Assembly: GCA_947652115.1 (NCBI GenBank)
Contig: OX393569.1
Location: 14,939,407 to 15,003,406 of the forward strand
DNA from: Blastomussa wellsi
Lineage: Eukaryota; Cnidaria; Anthozoa; Scleractinia; Plerogyridae
DNA length: 64,000 nucleotides
Reading direction: 5' to 3'
In this document: piece after piece, positions 1-10,285 of the stretch
How positions within the stretch are numbered: position 1 is the first letter of the stretch
Layout of the letters: each line of letters begins with the position of its first letter
Position numbers and translations under genes: made by a program
Notes under the pieces: generated by a model
What the model was told of the DNA's origin: nothing
The model's input: only the letters and a program-made list of their open reading frames with translations
Database searches by the model: none

Positions 1-1158
1 TGTTGTGACGTTTTAGATTCGCGCGTATTATGAAGAATTAAGTAATAGAGAACATAGCCTCGAAAGTTTTGCAAACCGAGACGCAGTTGAGGGCTTGTAT
101 CTCGAATTTCCCTCGCCTGCGAGAGTAGACAATTTTTTTCGGCTCTAATTTCACCCCGGCGGGGTTATCACAACCACCCTCGTTTTTAGGTAAGGCTACA
201 TAAACGGAAGAGGTTCTCTGTTGCTTAGTTTGTGTACCTTGAGGTGAAAATTGTCAGCATACATGGGGGATGTATCGCCCTGGGCGGGAGGGGGTACGGA
301 TAGCTTTCATATTAAGGGAGCGGGGATGCTCGTTGCGAAATTTGAAATTTGCGATTAAACATTTTGACATTCTGTCCTAAGCGCCCTATAAGTACGACGA
401 AAGTCGTAATATACACTCCTAAGCGAGATGACGAGTGCATCTCAGTTTTCATATGGGAGTTCCCTTCCCCCAACCCGTATCCTTCGGGGTTGTGTCCCTG
501 CAGTATGTCTCTCGTGTCAACCTGCAATGGCATAACCCTTTGTATAATCCGACCTTTGACCAGTTAATTTCTAACATATGACAAACACCTCTCTTTTAAG
601 CAGGTGCAACCTTCTATAGCAGTAGTACCGTGACAATTTATATTACTTTGATTTACAACAAGCACTATACACCATGCAATGGCCGATTCCCACTATGGAA
701 CTTTCACGCAGTCAATCATGGTAGTTGTATTCAACTTCCCGCGCAAAGTCTCGAAGATGTCGCGCGCGTGAAGAACACAACTACCATGATTCCATAAGCT
801 CAAATCACCAGAGTGATTGAAGCGAACAGCCAGTTCGTTTCTCATTATTTTTAGCCTTATATTCTCCGCCCTGTTTCCCGCACGGAGGAGAGAACATTCT
901 CGTCCCCAGAGTTGCTTGTCCCTCTTAGCTGGCTGGGCCTGCACACGAGGAACAAGTTGCTCTTGGGACACATCATTTGATTGGCTAGAACTTAACAAAA
1001 GGAATACGATCACAGCTGTTTTAAAATCCCTTTGTCGGAAGATAGTTTAAAATGGTTGATTTGTTTGATGCTAGACATTCAAATCATGCGTCCCCAGAGC
1101 AACAGACAAATTGACTTTCTGTTTTCACATTTATCACAAAAAGTTCTGTTTGTCCCAG
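1..1158. other. Intergenic stretch, no gene recognised
   Basis: Only short open frames with no recognisable domain are present. The one clear structure is an inverted repeat at 714-791, listed separately. The last bases before 1159 look like a splice acceptor of the decayed ABCC copy that follows. Confidence 0.6.
714..791. repeat. Hairpin: perfect 15-bp inverted repeat
   Basis: The arm AATCATGGTAGTTGT at 714-728 is matched exactly by its reverse complement at 777-791, with a 48-bp GC-rich loop. It could be the end pair of a very small palindromic element. No flanking duplication was identified. Confidence 0.7.
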
Positions 1159-1585
1159 ATCCCTCTCATCAGTCAGCAGCGCCTTCTGGAAACAACGACT
1201 GGCAACGTTATTGACCTGATATCGAATGATGTTCAGCGAATGGAGCTGGCAGCCAGGCGGGATATGCATCGTGATCCCTTGCGTTAAACTCATTTCAGGC
1301 TTTTGCGCTCAGTTGCGGGTAGGTACTTAGTGTAGGTTTTAATCATTCTTCAGCCAGTAAAGTCGACGTGCTAATTAGTAAAGTGCGTGCTGGACAGCCA
1401 CCTTCCTTACTAAAGCTTAAACGGCTGGGGTAACTTTTTGAACAAATTCAGGCACATGTTCCCATAGATATCCCTATCAAACCACTATTTTATAGCTCCA
1501 AGACGTACCTTCCCGTCGTATTTCACTCATGAACGAGCTTGTGACTGGGATCCGTGCTCTAAAGGCGCATGCGTGAGAGGAGAAC

Positions 1586-3893
1586 TAGTCCAGGAGGTGT
1601 AAGAGTTTGGTATATCTAAAGGCGGAGAAATACGAGACACAAAAACACTTAACTTTTCGAGGAACATTGTTTCTTTGCAAGTTTTGGGTCGACGTTTCGC
1701 GCTTTTCACCTTGCGTGATCAACTTGTCGCGCAACAAAAACATTTGTTGCGGGCGAGTTAAGGCAGTGAAGCACACTGGTAAAATCACGTCTTGCGTCAG
1801 AGGTACGCCAATCTAATTTACGTTTATCACGTAGACACTGTTTATTCATCGGGAATCGAAAAGCCAACAGAAAGCTTCGTGACTTTTGGATAGTACTGCA
1901 AAAAGCATGATCCTACCATTCGTCTGAATACATTTCGTGAGTTTACCTCCTCTGTTGACTCGATAACGTATCAATTCTGGATAATCGATGTTTATACACG
2001 AACCTCCTGAATCTCGTCTCAATTTTTTTCAGATCGCAAAAGGCAAAAAGGCAGAGGCAAATATGTTACTTCGAAAAGCGGGGAGTTGTTGCCCAATTCT
2101 CCCGAGCCAGAGGCTCGTGTGTGAAGCTTTCGAAGGCGCGCAATGACCACACCACAACACGGGAACTCCGCGCCCTACTCGTTACAAAGAGTGTGTGGGT
2201 TCTTTAACGTCCCCTGCTGAACGTAACATTGATACGGGGAGACGGGAAAAAGACGGGGCCCACGGTTTTATTGTCCTTATCCGGGAAGACTAGCTAGAAC
2301 ATCTAACCATTTAGATGCAGATGTCATTGCAAAGGAAGCACGTTCTCCTTAGTTATTTTAAGACCCTGGGTGCTGGTCTGGTCTAAGGTTCGAACTTAAG
2401 ACCTCCCGCACTGTAGTCCGACGCTCTAACAACTGAGCTAATCGGTCGGCGGTGTAAGAATCGAACTGCTTAGAGTTCGAAAGCGTTCTTGTAACCACCA
2501 TTGGAGATGTCACGCTGTCAGTAAATTATTGACTATTAAAATATTATAATTTAGATCCACCCCGAAACAAAAATATCCTTGCACAAGACACTGTTCGTTG
2601 CATAATTCGTTCCGCCTCCTACAGTCCGGGTGTAAGAAGCACACTCCGAAGAACGAACACAACTCCTGTAAGGTATAGTGCTGTTGTAACATCTCTGGGT
2701 CGGTAGCCGAGCCTTCTAATAGCATCACTGGTTGAAGGCTAAAGATTACACAGTTTCGTTGATATTCGTAACTCAGGTTGATAAGGTAATCTACCTAAAC
2801 CACCTCAGGCTAGGCTAATTGAATGCTTTGCAAATTCAAATTGTAAAACAAGAAGGCGCTACTACATCGGCCTGATAGCGCCTTCTGATCCCTTCCGCCG
2901 GTGAGAAGTTTCTCAGCAATAAGCTCGTCCTGAGAGAAACAGCACAAACAGTATCAAAACATAACTTTTGCCGTCGCTAAAGGCAACAGATGAGATAATG
3001 GGAATCCTTCAGATATGGTTAAAGGGCTCTAGTCAGCCACACCTTTGTTATTGTTTACATGCGACAGTTTCAGTATTATAAATTACACGGAGCGTGTCGA
3101 AATGAAAGAAATCCCTTAAGAAACTCGTTAAAGGTAATTTAAACACTTCCAGTAACCTAACCTACAGCAATACAATACGATTGTGCTTCATCATACAATT
3201 TCCATAATTTCGATGCCATCGAAAATGGCAGAGGCTGACAAAGGCCCTTCAAAGTATTTTGCAAAACGTTTTTTAACCGCGCAAGTAAGAAATTAGTTTG
3301 GGGCAGTGAACGATTGGAGCGCTAAGTACTCTTCAACAACAGTTATGGTTTGGCACTGATTCGACAGACATGCAGCTTTCACTTCCTGATGGCACGCAGG
3401 TACTTGACAGTGTCTATTACTTATGGGCGTTCTGCAAATAATAGCCCGCCTCTTTGCACAGTATGAAGCAGCACCCCTCTATAACGGTTTCGCTTCTTTA
3501 TTAGGAGTGGTTCAAAAATTAATACACTGCTATGTGGCCAAAGGAAATTAATTAATTATTCGTTGATTCTTGTGAGCTCAGTGAGGTCCTTCCCCTACAT
3601 AGCAACCATTTCGTGCCTAGAAATATCAACAGAGAGCAAAGAGCACCGTTTTTATTTCTTTCACTTATAAGATCTTTAAGTACAAAATATAGTATAAGCT
3701 TATCTGGGCCACCAAGTTATGCATTTTTGGCAGTGTTACGGTTCATAAATTGAATTTTGATAGCTTGCTTTGTTTTGTGTGATCAATCATGCAACAAGAG
3801 GTTTGAGATCGAAAGCACAAAAAGCCCTTCGGCTTAGGCACTGTGAATATTTAATTATTCCGTCCTTTTGCAAACACTTTAGCACGGCTGTAC
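1586..3893. other. Unrelated sequence inside the decayed ABCC copy
   Basis: No ABCC similarity and no other gene was recognised. It contains one tRNA-derived SINE-like piece on the minus strand at 2374-2455. Confidence 0.5.
2374..2455 (-). repeat. tRNA-derived SINE-like fragment
   Basis: Read on the minus strand there is a near-consensus A box (TTAGCTCAGTTGTTAGAGCG) followed about 35 nt later by a B box (AGTTCGAACCT), in tRNA-like order. The stems are imperfect and the flanks are not those of a clean tRNA gene, so a SINE head or tRNA pseudogene fits better. Confidence 0.6.
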
Positions 3894-5015
3894 ATTGCCC
3901 TTTCAAGTCCATTGGTGAAATAGCCTGCTCTGGTACAATAGCTTATGCTCTGGTAAAATGGTTTATGTTTTCTCTGGAACTCTCAGAGAAAACTTGTTGT
4001 TCGGTGAACCATACGGCGAGAAAAAATACACTGAAGTTATGGAGGCATGTCATGTGCGTTAATAGATTGGAGAGCGAGGTGACGTATTGAGTGGAGGACA
4101 GCGGGCTCGTGTCAATCTGGCACGCGCAGTGTATGGACATGCGGATGTGTATCTATTAGACGATTCACTAAGCGCTGTAGATGCTAAAGTGAGCGAAAAC
4201 ATATTTAACCAGTATATTTGCAAGCTGCTAAAAGGGAACATGAAAATCTTGGTATCATATGCAGAGAGCCACATGAAAGCCGACCAAGTTCTGGTTCTGC
4301 ATAAAGGTTCTATTTTAGGAAAGGCCTTTATCACGAACTGCAAGATAAAGGGAACATTCTTGACATTATTATAGATGCATCCCAGACCGCTACAAAAGAA
4401 AAGATAATTCCTAGAACAGGAGATGGAAAATAAAGAAACTCATTCGTTTTTCGAATCATTTAGTGACGGTCCTGATGAGTATTTGGAGATCGTAGAAGAA
4501 GAAAAAGCCACTGACAAAATTTCGTCTGCATCGAATTGGGATTATTTTAGGGCTGGAGCAAACCCAGTCGCGACAGTTCGTTTGGGTTTTCTCTTCCTGG
4601 CAACGTAAGGTGAGTCATAGTTACAAGACGTTTCCATAGTAACATTTTAAACGCGTCAGATTATCTGATTCTGGTGCACACTTCCAAGTGCTGTGTAATT
4701 GCAATGACCTCATTGGTTGTGTCAAACAGGAGAGACAGTGTTTCATCCCATTTCCAAACACCGAGAATAAAGCTGAGAATACGACGCGCGGCGGAGTATT
4801 TTTGACGAACTTCGAGGTGTTTTGAAATGTGATGAAACACTCCGCGAGAGCTGATCTGCTTTTCAGTGCTAATTTCTGCAGTGGCTTTCTCTTCTGTTCT
4901 TTTATCGCAACATCCAGGTACACAAATCATAGCATGTACAAATCATAAGTTAAACCTCTAAACCAGCCGGACTGACTGAGCTGGACAGCTTTGAAGAGAG
5001 GAATATTTTATAATA

Positions 5016-5987
5016 TGTCTACTTGTCAAAATGTATGTCTTTAGTGGGTTTAGCCGATTTCTAGCTAGTCTTTGTAGCTGAATAGGCTATTTCCGAGTTC
5101 TCTTTTACGTCAGTGTCAAAACGAGTGCGAAACCACTGTTATGAAAATGTGTTTTACCTGCATCTTCATTCTCATGCAAAACGAACTCATTTCCATTTGA
5201 ATAGTTTCGAATTGAGACTCGTTTTGAAACCGAGGGCAAAGGGAACTCGGAAATGGCCTATTGATTTGACGCATAAAGTGTGTCAAGGAAATACGCATTT
5301 ATTAAGATGACAAGCAAACTAAGAATGCCTATCCACAAAGTATTGAACTAGTGACCATCTAAGAAATTCGCGCGCGGTCATTGACTAATATCAGAAACTC
5401 ATAAGGGTTTCAACCCACATGGGTTTTGTGCTAATACAAGGGCGTAACCAGGGGGTCCTGGGGTGCCCGCCCCCCCCCCCCCTGCTTTTTTGAGACCGTT
5501 TTAAAGTAAACAAGTAAAACACAGCGTGGATGTGAACATGGCAATCTGGTGAGTACAATAGGTGTGAAACCCCCCTTGATAAATCCAAGCTACGCCCATT
5601 CGCCCATGTAATATTGGTTAGAATAACTGGATAAACCCATAAATCTGGCCTCATCGCCCGCAGATGTTGAAAACTTTGCCCCGTTAGTTCTCTGAAATTA
5701 GCAGGTGACCAAAGCGTACTTTGAAAGTTTTAAACCTTACCTGGTCTCCATTGGCCTTTCATGAGCGCGATTTTGAAAGCCATACGCGCGCTTTTCGGTC
5801 TACAAAATACTCCGTTTTTACGTAAATTTGGTATACGCAGTTTTTATCTCCACAGCCCTATTGGCTGATCTCCTTCTGCTCACTTTCGAGTACGATTTCA
5901 TGCTCGAGACTATGAAACAAGACATGTCAAAGGCCGCCAGATTCAGCAATTGCTTTCGCTTTTCAAGGTCTATTTTTCGAATTCTAT

Positions 5988-5991
<4 letters not shown>
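5016..5991. other. Intergenic stretch with one small TIR element
   Basis: No gene recognised. A homopolymer C run lies near 5468-5481. The stretch 5440-5600 is treated separately. Confidence 0.5.
5440..5600. mobile_element. Small MITE-like element with GGGCGTA ends
   Basis: The left end GGGCGTAACC near 5440 is mirrored by AGCTACGCCC near 5590. The interior includes a long C run and has no coding potential. The family is unknown; the call rests on the inverted ends alone. Confidence 0.4.
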
Positions 5992-6019
<28 letters not shown>

Positions 6020-6026
6020 TGAGCGA

Positions 6027-6062
<36 letters not shown>

Positions 6063-6063
6063 A

Positions 6064-6099
<36 letters not shown>

Positions 6100-6259
6100 G
6101 AAACTCTGGAGGGTTACATTCCAAAAGCCGCAATTTTAAGTATTTTTTGAGCCAAAACTCAAGAAAAATGTTGCATTGAAAGAGCAACGCGCGCGCGATC
6201 GTTTTCTATTCGCGAATAGAAAACAGTGGGAGAACCAATTAGATTCTACTAATTGTCTT
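5992..6259. mobile_element. Palindromic MITE, CAATTAGAC family, copy 1
   Basis: Arms of about 44 bp at 5992-6035 and 6049-6091 are near-perfect reverse complements around a 13-bp spacer. A second smaller palindrome (TTTTCTATTCGCGAATAGAAAA) sits near 6202-6223. The block ends in an ATTAGATTCTACTAATTG stretch. A second copy in the opposite orientation is at 62447-62711 and a diverged relative at 21143-21362. It is non-coding and must be non-autonomous. Confidence 0.85.
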
Positions 6260-7206
6260 TATAGCGTAGCTAGAAGAGCCGCGCAATCAAATTCATAATC
6301 CAATGGAGCACGCTGATAGCATGAGCACCTCCACACCCGCAGTAAAGTCCTTTTGGGAAGCTTGCCATCCACTCAAGAAGCTTAAGTTGCTCTAGGCTAT
6401 CGCCCGAGCAACAGTCTAACGCTTCTTTCGTGCTCTCCAAACTTCCCGCGTGCACCATAACTCGATGGAGCACGCCGCTAAAGCATGAACTAATTGTATA
6501 TTAATGTTTGATATATAGCGAATAAAAAATGAAAGGCTTCGACAGAGTCTTTTCTCCATAAGCGTTTTCGTTCAGGAAACAGTACTTGTTCATTTTCGCT
6601 TAACACCCCGATCCAGAGAAGTTCAGTTTTCTCGTTAGTTAGAGATCTTAAGCCGGACAAAAGATTTTATAAAATTTGTATAGCATGGTTAACGAGGACT
6701 CCAGGGATTCTTTTGTTCTGTCAAGTATCAAATATAGAATGACGCTAATGTGCAGCCCCAATGTTCATCAAATGACTGATTTCAAAATTAAGCCCAAGAT
6801 TTGTCAACATTGACGAATCTGGGGCTTAATTTTTTTCATTTGATTCGCTTTTTTACTGATGCTACTTGTTACCCAGGGTTAGGGCAATTGTTGAATCCTT
6901 ACTGTGAAAATGAAATAATAAAATGAAAAGGGAAAAATGAATTCTATCGACATCGTGCAAGCAGCCCGGTGCTGTTGGGCATTGAGATAGTTCATATTCA
7001 GAACTCTCTTTAATTACTTTGGGACATAAATAAACGATATAAATCTTGTGAAATATTTAGCTGTTTTGGTCTGTGCTTAACTTTTATTTTTTATTTAAGG
7101 CTTATTTATAGTACGAGTTTCTGATCCAAGGTTATTCATGGTTTTAAATTCGCACAAGGTTTCTAAAATCATGTTGTGTTGGTTACTCGATTAAGTGTTT
7201 GTGTTT
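6260..7206. other. Intergenic stretch, nothing recognised
   Basis: AT-rich sequence with only short open frames. No domain or RNA gene was recognised. An imperfect inverted repeat (AGCCCAAGATTTGTCAA and TTGACGAATCTGGGGCTTAA) lies near 6791-6832. Confidence 0.5.
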
Positions 7207-7449
7207 GGAAGGAGCGTGGTCACGGATGGCACAGTTTGAAAAGTTTAGCCTAAATTTTTCAAATTTGTCAATTACAATCCTTCTCAATCTTCCTCATTCA
7301 AAGCCACCCTCGATTCTTCTTAGTTTACTAGTGCATTTTTGTTTTTTTTTCTACCGTAGTAAACTACTATTTCAAGGTTTGCTTTGATTTGAAGGCAATT
7401 TTATACACTGCCAAAGTTGACTTTATTCATGGTGACTGTGCCCCTTTTA
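7207..7449 (+). mobile_element. MITE family A (AAGGAGC ends), copy 1
   Basis: Starts with AAGGAGCGTGGTCAC and ends with an inverted GTGAC...CCCCTTT. The interior (TTTAGCCTAAATTTTTCAAA, then CAATCCTTCTCAATCTTC) is shared with at least eight other copies in this window. This copy is diverged at its ends and lies just upstream of the BEL/Pao insertion. Confidence 0.75.
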
Positions 7450-7468
7450 GCAGGTAGGCTTGGGAATT

Positions 7469-7473
7469 CTTGG
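7469..7473. repeat. Target-site duplication (left), CTTGG
   Basis: Identical to 12996-13000 immediately after the 3' LTR. Five base pairs is usual for BEL/Pao integrases. Confidence 0.93.
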
Positions 7474-7909
7474 TGTTTCGTCAATATAATGAATTATTAA
7501 CTTGATTTCCTGATGGATTTTGATTGACACTTACTTATGCAATTTAGCCACGTGAATACGTCAGTTTTTCCGGCAGTTCAGACATTTTAGATTCGAAGCT
7601 ACGTGCATGTTTTGCTAACCTGTCTCGCTGACCCGTCTTCTGTTATTACCTGACCTGTTTTATCCGTTGCTGACCTGTACACAGTTGTATACCGTGAAAC
7701 AACCCTTCTAGACATCGTCAAAGAAGTTCTCAGTGATGCAATTCTAGCTGTAATAGTTTTACTCGTGCGTTTATGAACCTATGGATCCTGTTCAGTTTCT
7801 GAATTGTATTTTGTTCTTTTCATCAGATCGAATAATAATAATGATATACTGGAATAAATTATACGATTTGCGTAACCTAGTTGGATTACCTGTTTGGTTT
7901 GTTGGACCA
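7474..7909 (+). repeat. 5' LTR of BEL/Pao element
   Basis: 436 bp, TG...CA. It matches the 3' LTR throughout apart from scattered substitutions and two 4-bp indels, one near the AAGTAAGT stretch and one near GGATCC. Confidence 0.96.
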
Positions 7910-7960
7910 TTTCATTCGATTTCTAGCCTGATGAAGAGAGTGCGCTAATCGACCCCGACC

Positions 7961-9420
7961 ATGGCTGAAGCGGCGCTAAAACAAGCGAAGACTGACAGGC
8001 GTTCAGCATAATCGGCCTTCACAAGGGCTAGAAAAGCGTTGGCACATGCCGTAGAACATAAAAGAAAGCTGCAGGGAGTGTATGAAAACTTAGTGGTTAA
8101 ACACGAGGATTATACCAAGCTCATTGAAGATGATCGTGCATACGAAACGGAAGAACAATGGCTCTCCGATTGCCAGGAAACATTCATGCGGCTTGAAGTA
8201 GACGCAAAAATGTTTGTTGAAAGTATGGAACAGTCTAGTTCGGATGATTTAGCTGAGAATGGTAATTTAAGTAAAGAAAAGGAGAGTATTGTGTGTAATG
8301 AAGTGCTTGAAAACGAAGGAATTTCAAATATGCAGTCGACAACACCCAGCGCAAGCGACGTGTCCCACAGCGATGAAATGCAATTAGTCGGACAAGTCGG
8401 TCCGGAAATTAACGTCGAGAAAGGCGCTAACTCGGTACAAGTAATTAACAGTGTCTCGACAGCTGATGATAAGCCGATTAACACAGAAAGCAATGTAAAC
8501 ATCACGTCAACCGGTAGTACAGAGAAATTACAACAAAGTCCTATTGAAACTGGCGCCTGCACGTTTAAACTGGAAAAACCCAAGCTTCCTGTTTTCGCTG
8601 GGAATGTCCGAGATTACGCCATCTTTCGTTCAGATTTCAAGCACGCAATAGAAGCAAAGTACTCAAAAAGGGATGCAATCACACTTCTACGTACGTGCCT
8701 GCGAGACAAGCCACTCGAGCTCATTAAGGGAATCGGAAGCGACTATGACGCCGCCTGGGAATATCTGGACTCCATCTATGGCGACCCAAGATTTGTGTCA
8801 GACACTGTGACTCAGGACATTGTTCAATTTAAAGCCTTGCAGGAAGGGGAGGACGCCCGATTTTGCGACCTCGTACATCTGGTGAAAAGATGTTACAATA
8901 CGTTAAAGGAAGTTGGTCTCCCTGGTGACATTAACAATAGCCACATGCTTTCCATAATTGAGCAGAAGTTGTGCGCTGATGACTGAAAAGTCTGGGCGAG
9001 AGATCTGGAAAAGGAACAGAAACCTGCTACCCGTGAAGCATTGATGAATTGGATGAATGTTGAAATGAAATCGCGAATGCGCGCCACAGCGCCAATCAGA
9101 GTGGGCCCATCCGTTAAACTCCCTGTGCATCACTTCAGGTCTGATAACGACAAACCCATTTGGTACAAATGTTTGCTGTGCAAAACTTCATCACACTGAC
9201 CTGATCAATGCCCGAAATTCATATCCCTCAGCACTGACGACCGGATCGCAACTGCAAAGGCAAATCACCTGTGCTTCAGCTGCTTGAAAAGGGCTGGGAG
9301 AGGACATACTCTGGATAACTGCAAACGCAAACAACAGTGCACAAAGCTGGAGAATGGAACGCGGTGTCCACAGCAGCACCATCAACTCCTACACAAGAGC
9401 AATTCCGTGAAGATTGGCGT
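7961..9420 (+). pseudogene. BEL/Pao gag region, interrupted
   Basis: The ATG at 7961 opens a frame that continues through the protease but is cut by TAA at 8009, TGA at 8984 and TGA at 9197. The latter two sit where related elements usually carry Trp. The middle part (about 8560-8990) looks like the conserved BEL/Pao gag segment (Phe-Lys-Leu...Pro-Lys-Leu-Pro-Val-Phe, then a helical RDKPLELIKG region). Two zinc-knuckle-like Cys/His clusters follow at about 9170-9215 and 9270-9330; the second has Cys-x2-Cys and then Gly-His-x4-Cys spacing. The upstream part is acidic and low in similarity. Confidence is high for gag identity, moderate for the exact gag-pol border. Confidence 0.85.
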
Positions 9421-10285
9421 CGCCACTACAGCCAGCCCCAGTGAAGCAATTCTTCCCGTTTTATCTGCTAACATCGGCAGCGCTAACGGTCTCTTTAAAT
9501 GCGGAAACGTGCTTCTTGACTCGGGGGCTCAAGTAAGTCTTATCCGACAGGATACCGCTGAAATTCTTGGTTTGAAGGGAAAAGACGTGTCCATAACCAT
9601 TACTAAAGTTGGCGGCGAGGACGAAAGAATGAAAACAAAGGATTACAATGTTCAGCTAACCTGTATTGACAACAAAGCAATCAGTATTCACAGCATCAGT
9701 GACCAGATTGCGGCAGTGAAAACCTCGCACTTACCAGAGGTTCTTGGAGCACCAAACACCAGATTTCGCCGTGGAAAAGGGAACGTTGGCCTGTTGATCG
9801 GTATTGATCACGCACACATGCATGCTGGTGAAACAAGACAAGTGGGACACCTGCTTGCTCGCAAGTCTCCACTTGGATGGGTGGTTTTTGGAGGAAAACC
9901 AGAGCAGATCAGCGACGCAACCAACATATTGCACGTCAAGTACGCCTCACCAATAGACTTAACAGACTTTTGGACAACCGAAACTATGGGTGTGGCCGTG
10001 AAACCCTGTGTCTGCGATGCAGACAAACTGACTCAAACGGAAAGAGAAGAAGCTGAGCTCATAGAGAAGTCGTGTATCAAAGTCGAAAACCAATGGATGA
10101 TCTCTTACCCTTGGAGAAAAGATCCTAAGCTGCTGCCAGACAACAGAGGTTTGGCAATAAAACGCCTAGAGTCAACAGAGCGACGCCTGAAAAGAAATCC
10201 TGAACAAGATGAAGCTTACTGCAAACAGATGGAGGAAATGGAAAGCATGAAATTTGCGCGAAAGCTGCCAAAGGAAGAAGAATGA
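9421..10285 (+). pseudogene. BEL/Pao protease and pol N-terminal part
   Basis: Same frame as gag. An aspartic protease motif Asp-Ser-Gly-Ala (DSGAQVSLI) lies at about 9519-9545, with a downstream LLIGIDH segment typical of BEL/Pao proteases near 9791-9811. The frame runs on through a Trp/Cys-containing linker and stops at TGA 10283-10285, right where the reverse transcriptase fingers should begin. The next frame overlaps it by 4 bases (ATGA). Confidence 0.88.

Larger units (their letters stand above)
1159..5015 (+). pseudogene. Decayed partial duplicate of the ABCC transporter gene
   Basis: Five blocks match the intact ABCC gene at 18751-27308 in the same order and strand. 1159-1319 matches exon 2 and begins after an AG acceptor. 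1508-1585 matches the end of exon 2 and includes 48 identical bases (1513-1560). 3894-4374 matches NBD1, keeping the Q-loop surroundings, the SGGQ signature and Walker B. 4423-4610 matches the linker and start of TMD2 and keeps a GTGAGT donor. 4968-5013 matches the extreme C terminus. The N terminus, the NBD1 Walker A, nearly all of TMD2 and NBD2 are missing. A Trp codon in the second block is now TGA, and the NBD1 block has deletions and frame breaks. It cannot encode a transporter. I infer a tandem duplication followed by deletion; about 2.3 kb of unrelated sequence lies between blocks two and three. Confidence 0.9.

Noticed and set aside
693..1013. 106-codon minus-strand frame
   Set aside because: Overlaps the hairpin at 714-791 and shows no domain.
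3770..4090. 106-codon frame overlapping the decayed ABCC NBD1 block
   Set aside because: Only part is ABCC-derived and it is out of the ABCC frame for most of its length; treated as part of the pseudogene.
4087..4374. Functional single-NBD protein from the decayed ABCC copy
   Set aside because: It has the signature and Walker B but no Walker A, and no exon upstream supplies one.
7910..7935. Primer-binding site of the BEL/Pao element
   Set aside because: Sequence after the 5' LTR does not match a tRNA 3' end that I can name with confidence.
8110..8583. 157-codon minus-strand frame in the BEL/Pao element
   Set aside because: Shadow of the gag region on the + strand.
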